Positions 34,779-46,330 of a stretch of DNA of 64,000 nt are shown piece after piece (the first letter of the stretch is position 1; every line of letters starts with the position of its first letter). The translations under genes were made by a program, and so were the position numbers. The notes under the pieces were generated by a model. The model saw only the letters and a list, made by a program, of their open reading frames with translations. It did not search any database and was not told the origin of the DNA. This stretch comes from Pyrus communis (lineage: Eukaryota > Streptophyta > Magnoliopsida > Rosales > Rosaceae): positions 23,528,953 to 23,592,952 of the forward strand of contig NC_084813.1 of assembly GCF_963583255.1 (NCBI RefSeq), in the 5' to 3' direction.

Positions 34779-35905
34779 CATCTCTGAGAGCATTTGTTGA
34801 TCACTCTTTTTGGATTTCATTCTTTGAATGCAGATCACCAACTCTTCCTTCCTTCCCCGTTTGCGGGTTTTCAGGGAATTTCTTTGCAAAAGGCCACACA
34901 TCTTTGTACGCATTTGCAGATAAAACCTGCCTTTTTATCTCCTCTTTGGAGCTTGGGTGATTGCCAGACATAACGACAGAAGTTGAAGCAGACACTTTGT
35001 CTATCTGAACAGGTTCATTCAGATCAGCCAAACCATTGCTTCTTACTAAATGCAAACCAGAACTTGACACACTATTGTTACAACCAGATTTGTCTGTTCC
35101 CAACCCCCAACCTCCTTCTGGTTCTTCTTCATCACCGAGGTATTCATCGGCTGGGAGTTCAAGATTGAACAATCTCCTTTGAGGCTTCTTCCCTCTGGAA
35201 TCCAAAGATTCGTGGTCCTTCATCCATACTCTACTTTGGCTGGGGACGCTGCTGTTTTGCATGGTTTTCCCAAAAGAATCACAAGGAGAGTGGCTGATAC
35301 AAGTACTCGATGTAGATTGTTTACCAAAAATATACGAACTCTTTCTGTCGTCTCCAGTTGGAAAGCCAGATGATGAAAAAGTTAATTGTGACCCTGCTAC
35401 CTTTTGATGTTTGAGCAGCTCTTTGCTTTTGATGTCGTTCATCAGGTCCTTTTGCCTTTCGTAAAGACGATGGAGTTCATTGAGCTGAATAAGAAAATCA
35501 CAGACAAAGGCAAATGCATTATACTATTGGCTAACGAATTTGAGCACTCAATGTTCGACACTTTCTTACCAATATAAAACCGTTATTCAATCTTTCTAAG
35601 TACTACGAAAATATCTGTGACCATTACTACACTTTAGAACTCAATAGATATAGGTTTATAGAATATACACCTGATTCCTGAAAATTGACTCATGCTTCAG
35701 AATAGTTTGCTTCAGTTGTTCCTTATCGCATCCTTGAAGTCCATCAATAACTGGCCTTTGTCAAGAACACTTCGTATTGTTGCCCATTCTTCAGGTTTAT
35801 GTTCTCGTGGAGTAGGAACCAGCTCCCATGGCCGACATTGCTGCTTAGATTTTGTATGGAACAATATCCCGGGAAATACATCTTCGACTGCACTTCAGTT
35901 CCCAT
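34779..35905 (-). pseudogene. DUF863 gene, 5' half
   Basis: The first coding exon is 35671-35905 (M-G-T-E-V-Q-S-K...). It is 235 nt where the sister copy has 234: an extra A in 'gacaaaggcc' shifts the frame after EVFLT and gives a stop within four residues. The second exon (34779-35484) starts LNELHRLYERQKDLMNDIKS and stays open for over 200 residues, with the family stretch RRLFNLELPADEYLGDEE and the NGLADLNEPVQ motif. It ends in TGA at 34801, shortly before a donor-like atg|gtaagg at 34779. The 3' half is absent; a matching 3' half lies 10 kb away at 46.3-47.9 kb in the wrong order. Confidence 0.8.
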
Positions 35906-36398
35906 TCCTGCAATTAACCCGAGAAGCATTAGAAAAATTCAACTTAGATATAGTGAGAATTCTACTTAGCCTCAGTACTGTCAACACAATCAGCAGAACC
36001 ACATCATCAGATTGCACGCTGAAACTCGACGCGACTCACTAGTTTCGAAATCTTTACTCACCAGATAGAGTAAATCAGCAAGAACCCGCGAAATGCCTAG
36101 CTTTTAACACGTAATTTCAAAGTTGCATTTCATTTTCTAGTGATTATCATTAATCCTAGCTCCACATTAGCACATTTCAACCCAATGTTCCTTTCCTGTC
36201 CATGATCCAACCCAGATTCTCATCAAAACATGCGGCCGAATTTTTTCGAAACGAAAGAATTTACTATCTTAAGATACAAGCAACTCCAAGTTACCATTCG
36301 AAAATTGAAATATGACTGTTCATCTTACGGATTAAGAAATAAACAGAGTCCAAAATCTAAGCCTAGATTGAAAAACAGCAAAACCAAAGATATAAAAT

Positions 36399-36429
<31 letters not shown>

Positions 36430-36480
36430 ATTATATAGAGAGTCAAATATACAAAGAAATTTATAAAAGAAACAGATTAC
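35906..36480. repeat. 5' region of the second DUF863 copy
   Basis: Duplicate of 32126-32700 in the same orientation. Includes a (CATA)n tract at about 36398-36424. Confidence 0.6.
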
Positions 36481-37275
36481 AGATAAATTACAAATTAATC
36501 TGCAGACTAAATCTATTTTTTGGTGAAGAAGAAATAAAAAAATTCCATATAATTATTTATTTATTATTTTTTTTTTTTGTGAACATTCCTTATAATTAAT
36601 TTAGTACCCTTTAAATCTATTTTTCTTAAGTAAAATTAAATGAATTGAATAATTTTTAATGTTAAATATTTTTTCATTAGTGGTTTGGCCATGTGGCATA
36701 GGATGACAACCACGTCAACAGCCAATGAAGTTTCTTAGATGCCCTTATGTGCTTGAAACCTCTATTACTTTTGGTTATGAACAAGTGCTTTTGCCCTTGT
36801 AGTTGTTGTTGTTGTTGCGGAAAGTTGCCACAAATCTATCTAGCTTCACTTTTGGTCATGAACTACTATTACTTTTGGTCATAGATGCTCTTATATATAT
36901 ACTTGAAACAACTATTACTTTTGGTCATGAACTAGCAAAATACTCGCATTGGATCTGCAACTACTTTTGGTCAGAGCCACAAAGTAGCCATAAGACCTTG
37001 TGGTTGTTGCACTAGCAAAATAGCCTTTGTGGTTATAAAATTTTCTAACATTGGGTCTGCAACTATTCTGATTACAAAAATACTCGCATCCAATCTACTA
37101 GGAAAATACTTGCAATTAACATATTTAACACCGTATATAATGATTATAATAAAAACAATCTCCAGAAATGATGCATATAAATGATTAAAAACAATCTCCA
37201 GAGATGTCCTTAAATAATAATTAAGAAGATGAACTGATTTCAATATAATTTTCTAACCGTACATTTATGATATAG
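36481..37275. other. Intron and flank of the 37 kb P copy
   Basis: From about 36725 ('tttcttagatgcccttatgt') the sequence matches the intron of the P gene at 11556-13588, including 'gttgttgttgttgcggaaag'. The start of that intron and its exon are missing. 36481-36720 is unrelated A/T-rich DNA. Confidence 0.5.
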
Positions 37276-37948
37276 CACAAGCGAGGCTGAGGAACATTAT
37301 CGTCAAAGTTCTTTAAAGGAATTGCACTGGTGTATTGTCTCTGGCATGACCGTTCTAGCCCTGCCTATCCAGCTCAGGAACAACAGAGTTGGAGCTCTAG
37401 TATATCTGTTTTATATGGAATACGTCACGATGGTGGCGTTTCTGGTTCTTATGGTTTACCTCGGTTCATTGGCAGTAAAGATACTCCAAGCTCGTAAAAA
37501 TCCAGATTTGTCTGATTTCATGGATAAGATTAGCCTCTCGTCTGGAACACTTGCCATAACCTTATAATTGTTCATCTTCGTTCCAGCTTTTGGGTGGTTC
37601 ACCTTCGCAGGATGGAGCATTTGCCTTGTGATTGCAGTAACAAAGTCCTACCGCGAAATTGCAGATGTTTTGAAAAGTTTGTATCAGAAAGCACTTGAAC
37701 AGCTTCTTCAGGTGTTTGACAAATTGAAAGAGTTGTTCATGAATATTGGTGCAAGTGCAGGAGTTGTTGCAACTGGAATGTTTGACAAATTGAAAGAGTT
37801 TTTCATGAATATTGGTGCAAGTGCACGAGCTATTGCATCCGGAATGTTTGACAGATTGGAAGAGTCGGTTATGGGATCCGATCAGCCGAATGGTGCAAGT
37901 GCAAGTGCAAGTGCAGGAGATGTTGAAATAACATCCGCACCAGTGTAG
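37276..37948 (+). pseudogene. P-type membrane protein gene, second exon with nonsense codon
   Basis: The acceptor tatag|caca and exon 2 correspond codon for codon to 12916-13588. A TAA at 37565-37567 replaces the Glu that follows 'LAITL', truncating the protein before its last hydrophobic segment; the frame then runs on to 37948 with the same repeated FDKLKE units and a Ser/Ala-rich tail. No first exon is found within 600 bp upstream, where the intron homology stops abruptly. Nearest orphan P exon on this strand is over 11 kb away. Most likely dead. Confidence 0.7.
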
Positions 37949-38027
37949 AAGAAGATAAGTAAGCTACCTTCGCATACCTTCCATGTAGGGACCCACTCCT
38001 TAAAATAAAAAATAAAAAAAGAATTGT

Positions 38028-38142
38028 TATTGACACTCAAAAATTCTTATTTAACACTCCAAACTTTCTATATTTAGAAAGAAAAATACAATTGTGAGGA
38101 GTGTCAAATGTGATTTTTAGAGTGCTAATAATAATAGTTTCC
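38028..38142. mobile_element. Small foldback MITE (sister of 15752-15872)
   Basis: 'attgttattgacactcaaaa' at the left and 'agagtgctaataataatag' at the right are inverted relatives. The centre 'ccaaactttctata' is shared with the copy at 15752. Confidence 0.6.
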
Positions 38143-40180
38143 AAAAAATAAATAGGAAATGTTCGTGAAACAAACATGGAAGACAAAATATTTTCCTTAT
38201 CCATAAATAAATCACAAGGGCAGACATTACCAAATGTATGTGGGTATTTTATCTACTAGACCACGTATTCAGGCAAAGACACGAATGTTTAGCACAGCGA
38301 AAATCCAATTACTGGGCTCAACAAATTCAACGCTCAAGCATAGTGTCATTTGAAGGTGATACCGATCAAGTTCAGTGCCCTAACATAGTGCAATTTGGTG
38401 AAGACAGTAGCAATCATGTTTAACACCTCAACATAGTCCCATTTGGAGAAGGCAATAGTAGTCAAGTTCCAAGAACAATGCGCTTAACTCATATAAGGCA
38501 ACTTGCTCGGTCGAATTGGACACACTGGATTGTGAATTGTCAAACAGTTAAGTAACATATGAAAGTCATGTTAATAATAAAAATTCATGCGGAATATTTC
38601 ATACGGGTACCATTTATGTGTACGTTCTGAGTTACAAATATTTTCCTTTTGTTTGGTCAATTTATTTGGCAAAGAGTGAATATTAGATATCCATGCTTTT
38701 GTTGCACTTGGAGGCAACTTTGAGTAACAGGGGTTTAGGACTCCCAGCATACGGCATATAGTGTTTTTCCCATTCATATATTGTGTATGCATAACAATAT
38801 TTTTACTACGAAACACTTTGTTGAAATGGAAGACAAACACTTCGTACATGTTCAGGTCTAAGACTTCTATATTATTGTCTAAGTGGGAAAGTGCTTTTTT
38901 GTGAGGGTAACTGAACCATACTAATGTAGGATGAAAATTGAAAGCCATTAGCCATAAAGGATTGGTTAGGATTTTTAATGGAAAAGACATTTAGCTAAAT
39001 TTCACGTACACTTTCTCAAGAACAATGCCCTTTGCCAATGAAGATCTATAAATATAAATGAAACCCCAAATGTTGAAATCTAGAACGAAGTTACCTTTAC
39101 ATTGTCAATGATTGATGACCAAACAAAAATCCCAAACTTTGGTCTTTAGAAAATTCATTATCTCCCTACTATGGACTGCAAGTCCGGAAGTTGAACACAT
39201 GGATTGTGGGGTTTCAAATGTACTGTACCTTTATGACCAAATCCTGCAACGAGAACATCGTTCCTGCAAGCATTGACAATAATCAGTATAGCCCAAAAAA
39301 ATCTAAAACACCAAATGCAGCATTTAATGTAAAATTACGAAATATTGAGCCACGTCATTTCTTTATCTCAACCATTACTCTATCTAAACCCGAAATTTGT
39401 AGAAAAAGTATCGAAATAACATGGATGTAATTTACCTTTATGACCAAATGTGGCAATCAGAACGTGGTCTTGCAAGCGGCCACAATAATCAGTACAACAC
39501 AAAAAAATAAATAAATAAATAAATAAATAAATAAAATTAAAATACCAAAAGCAGCATTTAACATAAATGCCAAATTCTGGCAACACATTTTTTCTCTACT
39601 AAACTCACATTTTCCTGAATCTAGTTCAAACGATCATCATTTAGCTTCAATACCACTGCCTTTTGTCAAGGACAATGGCCTCTGCTTGGAAAGATCCAGA
39701 AAATCGTATGTTTGACTCATTTTCAAAACGAACAAATTTAAATAGGCATTTCAGGAAAGACATAGGGTAACATGATTGGTTCATTGTACCTTATAAAATC
39801 TTCATGCATATGTTGTTTGCTTCTTTCTATAATTTTGATAATAATCTGCATTGCACATACACAAAGATGATCACAAATAGGTAGCGTAGGACCATCATGT
39901 CTGGAGCTGCAATGAATCAAATAAAGGCTATGCATCAGAGCCTGCTATATCACTTTCAAAACAACTTTGCACGTAAGAACAAATTAAACCCCGTATGTAA
40001 GTGCAAGTGTTCAAATAATTTACTTGTTGAAAATTCAAGTGTCCCTTGATTTTCTCGGGAACCAAACACACCACCATCGATGGACTAAATAACAACGTGC
40101 ATCTTCAAATTCAAGAAAAAAAATTCCGAAAGAGAGAAAGAAAGGGATAGAGTAGTACAAACCTGAGAACGTGCCCTAAT
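38143..40180. other. Stretch with exon-like pieces of unknown identity
   Basis: No gene can be named. A minus-strand open frame at 38571-38990 (139 codons) has no family signature that I recognise. On the minus strand, two similar 35 bp pieces at about 39232-39267 and 39438-39471 read DVLVAGFGHKG and HVLIATFGHKG, each followed by gtac/gtaaat donor-like sequence and preceded by ttgcag/ttgcaa. This may be a duplicated small exon. An (AAAT)n tract lies at 39506-39535. Confidence 0.3.
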
Positions 40181-40529
40181 CTTCTGGATTCACTCAACGA
40201 ACTCATGTATAGGTAGAAAGCTCGTTATGAGATGATCAACTTTCTCGCTTGGGCCGAGACCAAATTCTGTCAGGATTGGGCGGAATCGGCAAAACTCCGC
40301 CAGAAAACCGTCACTCTTCTAGGCTACAATGTTCGAGCACAGTCAATTTTGAGGAGTGGGTGTTATATCAGATAGAAGAGTGTTCTGATACGAATCTATA
40401 GGCTCCGGCCTTGCGTGATTTCGTTACCGTATGAAAAAGTTATGATCAAATGGAGATTTTGGAGTGAAGAAGAAATAAGGAGGAGGAGAAGAAGAACAGC
40501 TGCTGACCTGCACGCAGGGAGGAAAGAAA
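40181..40529. other. GC-richer non-coding segment
   Basis: Contains 'ctcgcttgggccgagaccaa' and a GA-rich tract. It may be a leader or LTR fragment. Not assigned. Confidence 0.25.
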
Positions 40530-40920
40530 AGGAGTGGTTTGGCATTTTATATGACAAAATTATAAAATAAAATAAAAATATTCATGACAAAACTACCCTT
40601 TTATTATTTTATGCATTCTTTTTTTTCTTCTTTTGAATTCTTTTGGTTAAGGGGCATTTGCGTCCTATTATTTTGGTGAAGCCGTGACCCCAGATTGGGG
40701 CTCCCGGCTTTATAGCAGGCAGGAAAGAAAATGAGCCGTTTGGCATTTTTATGACAAAATTATAAAATAAAATAAAAATTTTCATGACAAAATTACACTT
40801 ACATTATTTTATGAATTCTCTTTTGCTGCTTTTGAATTCTTTTGGTTGAGGGGCTTTTGCGTCCTATTCTTTTTAGTGAAGCCATAACCCCAAATTGGAG
40901 CTTCGGGCTTTATATATAAA
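40530..40920. repeat. Two-copy direct repeat of about 185 bp
   Basis: 'ggcattttatatgacaaaat' to 'ggggctcccggctttata' (about 40540-40715) is repeated at 40740-40915 with about 10% change. Non-coding. Confidence 0.75.
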
Positions 40921-40939
40921 GATATTCTTCTTTTTATCA

Positions 40940-41640
40940 TCTTTATGTATTTATTTGATAAACACGGAAGATTTTCTAATACCAACATCGTATTTCATTT
41001 ATGAAAGGTTTCTCTAATTAACCATGTTTATCTACCTATGACACAAGATATTTTAATCTACATCTACTGTATCTTTGAATTTTTGTTGGGTTTCATTTAC
41101 GTCTTAGATTAAATGTATTTATGTGCTTGTACCATTTTTTTTTTAATCTACTTCTATCACAAGTTGTTTTTGTGTTTGTCATTGTAATTTACCTCCCTCT
41201 ATTACAAATTTTATTTTCTACCTATAGAGTAGGCAAAATTTAGGTTTTTTGTGTTTGTCCTATAACGTAGGTATATTAGGAGTAGAATTATCTCCCCTCC
41301 TAATCTCCTTCTCTCTCTCTTTCTATTTAAACGGTTACAATTAAGTCACATTAATATGTTAAATTGATTTTTTTATAAAGATAATAAGATGGAAAAGTAA
41401 GGTGTGAGCGGAGGGGAGAGAAGTAGATAGGAATAGGGAGAGAAAGATTCCTACTTCGGTATATTATACCTGTTGCATTTTAATCCTAAATTGGAGGTAT
41501 CATATATGCTTTCATCGTTTATAGGTGTATACAATATTTTTTTAAAACTATTTTATTTTATTTTGAAAAAAAAATAATTTCCTAGATAGGATTGAGAGAC
41601 TAGTGGGGCCCAAATCCCTTTTTAGCCTATATAGAGGTGT
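40940..41640. repeat. T-rich array block (41 kb unit), Harbinger-free
   Basis: Matches 3590-3679 plus 4689-5302 with both transposon insertions missing, so it gives the empty sites for the elements at 3680-4688 and 5303-7624. It ends 'ggtgttggtggaattccagg' and passes directly into the P-exon leader. Confidence 0.7.
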
Positions 41641-41723
41641 TGGTGGAATTCCAGGACGGATTTTGCATCTTGGCATTCGCCTCCGTCAAACAAGGGCTAT
41701 TTGTACTTTGTATAGCATGATAT

Positions 41724-41779
41724 ATGAATATGACGATTCAACCAATTGAAAATCTTCATGTACCTTCGTCTCATCATGC
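41724..41779 (+). other. Orphan P-type first exon, shortened
   Basis: 56 nt, M-N-M-T-I-Q-P-I-E-N-L-H-V-P-S-S..., ending catgc|gtaagc in phase 2. An internal stretch is missing compared with the 50 kb copy. The decayed P acceptor region is visible at about 41890-41935 ('tataatatatcacaaacaga'). Confidence 0.5.
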
Positions 41780-42183
41780 GTAAGCACATCCATATCTAGC
41801 TTCCTAGCTGCTCTTCTATACTTGAAACTACTACATTTGGTTATGAACAAGTATTTTTTAGGTTTACAGTTTTGATACTAGTCGTACTTTTCTAATCATA
41901 TATTTATAATATATCACAAACAGAGTTCAATATATTCTCTCTTTAAATTATTATTATTAAGAAGGGGAATGAGAGTTTGAAACTATTACAATGATTTGGG
42001 AGGCGGAGTTTCGAAATTATTACAATTATTTTGGAGATGAGAGTTTCAAAACTATTACAGTAATTTAGGGGAGGGGAGTTCCAAACCCGAGATGCATGGG
42101 TGAAAACTCAACAACCTATTCAATATAATCTAAGTCAACAAAATAAGGGGAAAAAATAACGAGTAAAAATAATACCCCAAAAC

Positions 42184-43301
42184 CTAAACCATGGTAGAAG
42201 TTACTTGAGGAAGCTCATTAGTTTGTTCTTCGGGTTCCATAGCGAAACGTCGGATGATCATGTTCAAACAGTCTTTCAATTTGCCAAATGTAAGAACAAC
42301 TGATGAAACTGCACTTTCATACAACGTTTTGAGGTATTTGTAGGCATACTTAGCTACAACCTTCACAAACCAACCAACCCAGAAGAATAGGGCTACTTGC
42401 CCTAAACCTGGCACGAGGATCACCACTTCTAAAATCAAGGCAAGAGTTCCAAGGAGGAGGCTAATCTTATTGATCATTGATTTTGCCAAATCAGAATTAG
42501 GGCGAGCTTGGACGTGGAGTATTCTACAGCCAATTAGTGATCCACCATAACCGATTAGTGTAACAGTAAGGGACACTATAGCCGGGTAGTCTGTGTCGAA
42601 CAAAGATTCATTTCTAGCTCCCTGCTTTAGTTGGAGAAAACCGCCTATCATGGCGATGAGGGAACATAAAACCTTTGTAGAATGTTCTTCAATTGCGCTG
42701 TTATACATATATAGTCAATGAGAAAATTAACTGGAATTGCATTAATGAATTATCTACAATTTGTATTATAATCTTAACTAATAAGAAAATGTTAGGGAAA
42801 TCATATTTTTGTATCATATTTATGCACTAATATGATATGGCAAGTTTGTTAAAAAAAATGATATAGCAAGCGATGTGTACATACCACGTCAATTAATGAA
42901 TTTATTTCATTGGATGTTTGGTTGTATACACCATATGCCAATACATTTATAAAGTAATCAAGTCAATATATCATCTGAAATTAACTAATTAAATATGTAG
43001 TAACAGGGTAAGTACCAGCTAGCTGCTATTTTCTTCAATGTTTGTTAATAACAAATCTATCTAGAGTTCTAGACATTCGACGCTCTTAATTTCTCAAAAA
43101 AAAAAAATGCCTGGACTTATCAAGAGCTTTGTATAGATTACTTGCTAATTAATCAGTTTTTTTTTTTTTTTTTGTCTCCCCATCATTTTCCCCAAGTAAA
43201 AGGCAAAAAAAAAAAAAAAAAAAAAAGTGCAAGCAATACACTTACCCTTCTAGTTCTGAATGTTGAGGGACGCTAACAGCAATCTCTGCGACGCGATCCA
43301 T
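42184..43301 (-). CDS. M-type multi-pass membrane protein, intact copy
   Basis: Coding exons 43246-43301 (M-D-R-V-A-E-I-A-V-S-V-P-Q) and 42184-42697 join through gg|gtaagt and ataacag|cgca to 189 residues without a break. Four hydrophobic segments, the LQLKQG and NKISLLLGTLAL words and the WFVKVV motif are kept. It is the closest sister of the damaged copy at 9349-10571: same length, same 'AIEE'/'TIEE' start of the large exon, same flanks. Here both the main acceptor and the leader acceptor (gcgtacag|aag) are intact. Function unknown. Confidence 0.75.
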
Positions 43302-43388
43302 CTGAGTATATATGACACTTCTGTACGCAGAAATACAAAAACAAAATTAAGATCGAAGACTCGCCAACCTTAACACTCACAGCCACAA

Positions 43389-43422
43389 GAGGTCTGTTTT
43401 CTCTTTACAACAAACAGAGCTC
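43389..43422 (-). promoter_or_regulatory. GAGCTC hairpin, weakened (42 kb M gene)
   Basis: Same position as in sister genes, but one arm reads GAGGTC, breaking one pair of the outer stem. Confidence 0.35.
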
Positions 43423-43899
43423 TTTTTTTTGTTTTTTGTTTTTTTTTATTTATTTTAAATCCGGCAAAAGCGAACTCCAAAACAGAAATCCACGACAAAG
43501 AATATGGCCGATGGCGGTCGTCAAGCTTAAAAGAGTACTTAAGATGGCAAGCAGATATTCAAATGGTAAGGTAACCGGTGCGGCAGTTAGTGCGATTTGA
43601 GATACACTCACAAAATGAAAGCACAAAGAAAAAAAGGGCACTTACTTTTGTGAGCACAGACAGTGGCGAGGGGGGAAACACGCCTAGGAGAATGGAAGGA
43701 GCTCTGCAGAGTGTAAGTCGTCTTCAAATGCAAATTACTGAACCAGATATGTGGTCTTGTCAATGCTTGTCTCTCATTATAAATGATTATGAATAGTTTC
43801 TAATCGAGCTAAATGAATGGAAAGAAGTCGGTCACTTCTTCGAAAAGCATTTTGCCACAGCGGGTCCGAACAGGGCATTTTGCCACAGCATTTTGTGTT

Positions 43900-45250
43900 G
43901 GCTTTTATATACAGAGATACTGCTACAGTAAATTGTATGAAAATGAGAAGTCTTGCGTGTATATTGCCACAAAAACACGCATGATGTATATTGCATATTG
44001 CTAAAGACATGAATAGTGTATATTGCTCAAGTCAATAATCTATATTGCTAAAGTGTATGCTTTTATATATAAAGATTCTGCTACAGTAAATTGTATGAAA
44101 ATGAGAAGTCTTACGTGTATGTTGCCAAAAAACATGAATAGTGTATATTGCTAAAGACATGAATAGTGTATATTGCTAAAGACATGAATAGTGTATATTG
44201 CTCAAGTCAATAATCTATATTGCTAAAGTGAATTGTGTAAAGTAAATTGTTTGAAGTGAATTGTCTATAAGTGAATTGTGTATATTGCCACAAAAACATG
44301 CATGGTGTATATTGCATATTGCTAAAGACATGAATAGTGTATATTGCTCAAGTCAATAATCTATATTGCTAAAGTGCATGCTTTTATATATAGAGATTCT
44401 GCTACAGTAAATTGTATGAAAATGAGAAGTCTTACGTGTATGTTGCCAAAAAACATGAATAGTATATATTGCTAAAGACATGAATAGTGTATATTGCTCA
44501 AGTCAATAATCTATATTGCTAAGGTGCAGGCTTTTATATATAAAAATACTGCTACAGTAAATTGTATGAAAATGAGAAGTCTTACATGCATGTTGCCAAA
44601 AAACCATGAATGGTGTATATCGCTAAAGACATGAATAGTGTATATTGCTAAAGTGAATAATCTATATTGCTCAAGTCAATAATCTATATTGCTAAAGTGA
44701 CTATGTTGCTAAAGTGAATACATTGAAAATATTGTTAAAGTGAATAATCTATATTGCTCAAGTCAATAATCTATATTGCTAAAGTGAATTGTGTAAAGTA
44801 AATTGTTTAAAGTGAATTGTCTATAAGTGAATTGTGTATATTGCTAAGCTGAATTGCTCAAGTCAATAATCTATATTGCTAAAGTGAATTATGTAAAGTA
44901 AATTGTTTAAAGTGAATTGTCTATAAGTGAATTGTGTATATTGCTAAGCTGAATTGCTCAAGCCAATAATCTATATTGCTAAAGTGAATTGCCGATAAGT
45001 GAATAGTGATATTGCTAAGCTGAATTGCTCAAGTCAATAATCTATATTGCTAAACTGAATTGTGTAAAGTGAATTGCCGATAAGTGAATAGTGATATTGC
45101 TAAGCTAAATTGCTCAAGTCAATAATCTATATTGCTAAACTGAATTGTCTATAAGTGAATAGTGTATATTGCTAAGCTGAATTGCTCAAGTCAATAATTT
45201 ATATTGCTAAACTGAATTGCCTAAAGTGAATAGTGTATATTGCTAATGTG
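43900..45250. repeat. Large minisatellite upstream of the 42 kb M gene
   Basis: About 1.3 kb made of a few interchanging words: 'tcaataatctatattgctaa', 'gacatgaatagtgtatattg', 'agtgaattgtctataagtga', 'gctaagctgaattgctcaag'. There are also longer higher-order blocks of about 180 bp in the left half, each with 'ctgctacagtaaattgtatg'. A small version of the same words is present at 10925-11060 in the sister unit. Non-coding on both strands. Confidence 0.9.
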
Positions 45251-45279
45251 AATTGGAACTATTTTTCAATTTTATGACA

Positions 45280-45620
45280 TGGTGGTCCTGATCTAAATAT
45301 TTTTTTTATTTCTTGTTTATTTTTTATTACAAACGATATTATTATTGTATATTAGACTAAGAAGAAAAATAATGGTTCCAAGATGCAATGAATTTAAGAG
45401 GAATATCCTAACCGTCAGGACAATCCTCGACTTGCTTTATTATTTCTCATTAGTTAATGTTAGCATGTTTTTTCTAGTTTACTAAAATGAAAAGCCGAAC
45501 ATTTACTTTATAATTATGTTTCTACATGTTAGAATAGAGGGTCAATATTAACATTTGCATCCATTATGCAAATGGGAAGAGGCGCTTTTTTCTTGTACTA
45601 CAAGTAATATAAAGCGAAAG
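45280..45620. repeat. Array block A (45 kb unit)
   Basis: Includes the empty LINE site (about 45315) and the conserved block 'gtttactaaaatgaaaagcc', 'ctacatgttagaatagaggg', 'ctacaagtaatataaag'. Confidence 0.6.
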
Positions 45621-45639
45621 AATTGGCGAGAAGGTATGT

Positions 45640-46330
45640 GTTACAGAATATTAGCAAATATTATGGTTGGAAACAAAATTTATTTGATCCATAACTTGGA
45701 CCCGGAATTTGAAAACCAAAAAGAAAGTTATTGTGTATCGTTTCTCTTTTACTTTACAATCTCGTGACAAAATGGAGAGGCGAGTAAAATGCAACATTTT
45801 CTGTATGAGTTTAGACTATCACCGAATTGAGACGCCGGTAGTGCACGTGAATGAAAGAGTTTCAGAGAAGAACGGATGCAAAAATCAACGTTAAGTATCG
45901 GCCTTCTTCCTAGCGTTACGGTTAAGTGCAGCAGCATGGATACCTCATGGTTCTGGGTTCGAAGGATCCTGCAGTTTATGGTACACTCTCTCAGTTCAAC
46001 AAATTCTTCTGTAAACTTATTTTGATTAATCTTACAAGTTCACTCAGAATACGGGAAACCAAATTAAGGATTGTCTACAATTACAACTCCACGGCTTAAA
46101 AACTCCGAGGGAAGATCCATGCATGTTAGCTCTACTCCGATGCACTTCAGTGTCTCTATGGAAAGGACCTCTCCATGTGTTTTTTGAGGAACAGGAGAAT
46201 TATCAATCGGCTATCTATGCTGTGGAGGACGCCTTGTCCTCTTACCCCAACAGGTTAAATTTCTCTCCTCAGGTCCCTGCAGCTCCTCGCATTTTGGTTG
46301 CTCAATCTAGGGCTAGCAAACTTCAGCCAC
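45640..46330. repeat. Segment S, copy 2 (partner at 30634-31300)
   Basis: The uninterrupted copy of segment S: it has 'aaggtatgtgttacagaata' where the first copy holds the hAT element. It runs into the 3' end of the DUF863 remnant. A plus-strand exon-like reading (EEQENYQSAIYAVEDALSSY) is kept in both copies but is not recognised. Confidence 0.55.

Noticed and set aside
38571..38990. 139-codon minus-strand open frame as a gene
   Set aside because: I find no family motif, no good splice or promoter context and A/T-rich codon use like the surrounding non-coding DNA; kept only as a mention.
43900..45250. CRISPR-like regular repeats
   Set aside because: There are no constant repeats with unique spacers; the modules are interchangeable minisatellite words in a plant genome.
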